Program-made: the position numbers and the translations under genes | Assembly: GCA_027859055.1 (NCBI GenBank) | Contig: JAQIBO010000491.1 | Span: forward strand, 1 to 7,426 | Direction of reading: 5' to 3' | Origin: Spirochaeta sp. | GTDB taxonomy: Bacteria > Spirochaetota > Spirochaetia > DSM-27196 > Alkalispirochaetaceae | Length of the DNA: 7,426 bases | In this document: piece by piece, positions 7,110 through 7,426 of the stretch | How positions within the stretch are numbered: position 1 is the stretch's first letter | Layout: every line of letters begins with the position of its first letter | The notes under the pieces: model-generated | What the model was told of the DNA's origin: nothing | Databases searched by the model: none | The model's input: the letters and a program-made list of their open reading frames with translations, nothing else

Positions 7110-7218
7110 GCGCCGACTGCAACGTCCTGCCCAAAATCATCCATGCCGACAACGGCCACCCGATGCGGGGAGTCACCCTGGCGGTCTTCCTGGACAGCCT
7201 TATGATCTCACGTAGTTA

Positions 7219-7223
7219 CTCAC
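7219..7223. repeat. Target-site duplication, left copy (CTCAC)
   Basis: CTCAC directly precedes the 53-bp mini-element and is repeated directly after it. Only one copy is needed for the uninterrupted transposase reading frame. Confidence 0.7.
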
Positions 7224-7276
7224 TGTCAGCAACGGTGATAAAGTTCCGGAATGGAACTTTTAAACCGCTGTTGACA
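7224..7276. mobile_element. 53-bp near-palindromic mini-element (MITE-like) inserted in the transposase
   Basis: The element starts TGTCAGCAACGG (7224-7235) and ends CCGCTGTTGACA (7265-7276); these termini are inverted repeats matching at 10 of 12 positions, with perfect TGTCA/TGACA tips. The inner arms AAAGTTCC (7240-7247) and GGAACTTT (7253-7260) are perfectly complementary around the 5-base centre GGAAT. Overall the two 24-base arms match at 19 of 24 positions, so a single strand could form one long hairpin. It is flanked by the direct repeat CTCAC (7219-7223 and 7277-7281). Removing the element and one repeat copy (58 bases) restores the host transposase frame exactly. It encodes nothing. 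TGT...ACA ends with a 5-bp duplication occur in several DDE transposon groups (for example Tn7-like and some IS21 and IS481 members), so I do not assign a parent. A chance hairpin is unlikely given the exact restoration. Confidence 0.75.
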
Positions 7277-7281
7277 CTCAC
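7277..7281. repeat. Target-site duplication, right copy (CTCAC)
   Basis: Second copy of CTCAC, directly following TGACA of the mini-element. Its final C begins the Arg codon that resumes the transposase frame. Confidence 0.7.
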
Positions 7282-7426
7282 GTCCGCGATGCAGCAACGA
7301 CAACGCTCACATCGAGTCGTACCACAAGACGATGAAATACACCGTCGGATACCCGAAGATGTTCACCTCCATCGACCATGCTCGATCCTGGTACGCGGAT
7401 TTCGCTCATTGGTACAATACCGAGCA

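Larger units (their letters stand above)
7112..7426 (+). pseudogene. IS3-family transposase (OrfB, DDE/rve domain), 3' part, interrupted
   Basis: Remnant of an IS3-family transposase. The first segment, frame at 7124, reads VLPKIIHADNGHPMRGVTLA and continues to ISRSYS at 7222; it contains the second catalytic Asp of the DDE triad (codon 7148-7150 in HADNG). The second segment, frame at 7281, reads RPRCSNDNAHIESYHKTMKY and continues through GYPKMFTSIDHARSWYADFA to HWYNTE at the right edge; the third catalytic residue Glu is at 7314-7316. The two segments are out of register by one base because of a 53-bp insertion plus a 5-bp duplication (7224-7281). Deleting those 58 bases joins ...SYS directly to RPRC... 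as expected in the family. The 5' part with OrfA and the first Asp is missing: homology fades near the truncated toxin junction (about 7105-7125). The gene continues beyond the window. Family assignment is strong; subgroup is not assigned. Confidence 0.85.

Noticed and set aside
6872..7176. Minus-strand frames upstream of the PIN gene that might be an antitoxin (for example MDDFGQDVAVG)
   Set aside because: They overlap the transposase remnant on the plus strand and the PIN gene in another frame, and show no VapB-like helix or beta pattern.
1..7426. CRISPR array, tRNA or rRNA genes, or phage structural genes
   Set aside because: No regularly spaced repeats, no tRNA-like cloverleaf and no phage-type proteins were seen on reading both strands; a tRNA search was not run.

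Overview
This window looks like a chromosomal segment of a high-GC Gram-negative bacterium, most likely a free-living spirochaete. That placement is an inference. It rests on the combination of a LolA-like 'outer membrane lipoprotein-sorting' protein, a following secreted protein with an acidic N-terminus carrying a DDLF motif, and a pair of MacB/LolCE-type permeases. No rRNA or other taxonomic marker is present. Coding density is high and no gap without a gene exceeds about 120 bases.

Layout from left to right. (a) Positions 1-1531, minus strand: a LolA-like periplasmic protein followed, with a 4-base ATGA overlap, by a secreted protein that runs off the left edge. A compact back-to-back promoter region (about 1547-1613) separates this pair from (b) a plus-strand Wzz-like chain-length-determinant protein (1681-2529). 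(c) Converging on it from the right is a DUF4143-type AAA ATPase (2562-3611, minus) that lacks its N-terminal P-loop segment and so is probably a remnant. (d) A 100-base intergenic stretch with a 25-base dyad separates it from two overlapping ABC-transporter permeases (3714-6634, minus) that form one translationally coupled unit. (e) The right end is a small graveyard: a VapC-type PIN toxin that has lost its N-terminus (6750-7109, minus) abuts the 3' part of an IS3-family transposase (about 7112-7426, plus). That transposase is itself interrupted by a 53-bp near-palindromic mini-element.

Functional picture. The two permeases would normally work with a LolD/MacB-type ATPase and a periplasmic partner to move substrates, probably lipoproteins or other envelope components, between inner and outer membrane. 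The LolA-like protein and the secreted putative outer-membrane protein at the left are plausible partners. No ABC ATPase is present in the window, and the truncated AAA gene and Wzz-like gene lie between the two halves, so the cluster may have been split.

The most notable observation is the 53-bp element at 7224-7276. It has TGTCA...TGACA ends, is nearly palindromic over its whole length, is flanked by a 5-bp CTCAC direct repeat, and its removal with one repeat copy exactly restores the transposase reading frame. It appears to be a very small non-autonomous mobile element (MITE-like) caught with its target-site duplication.
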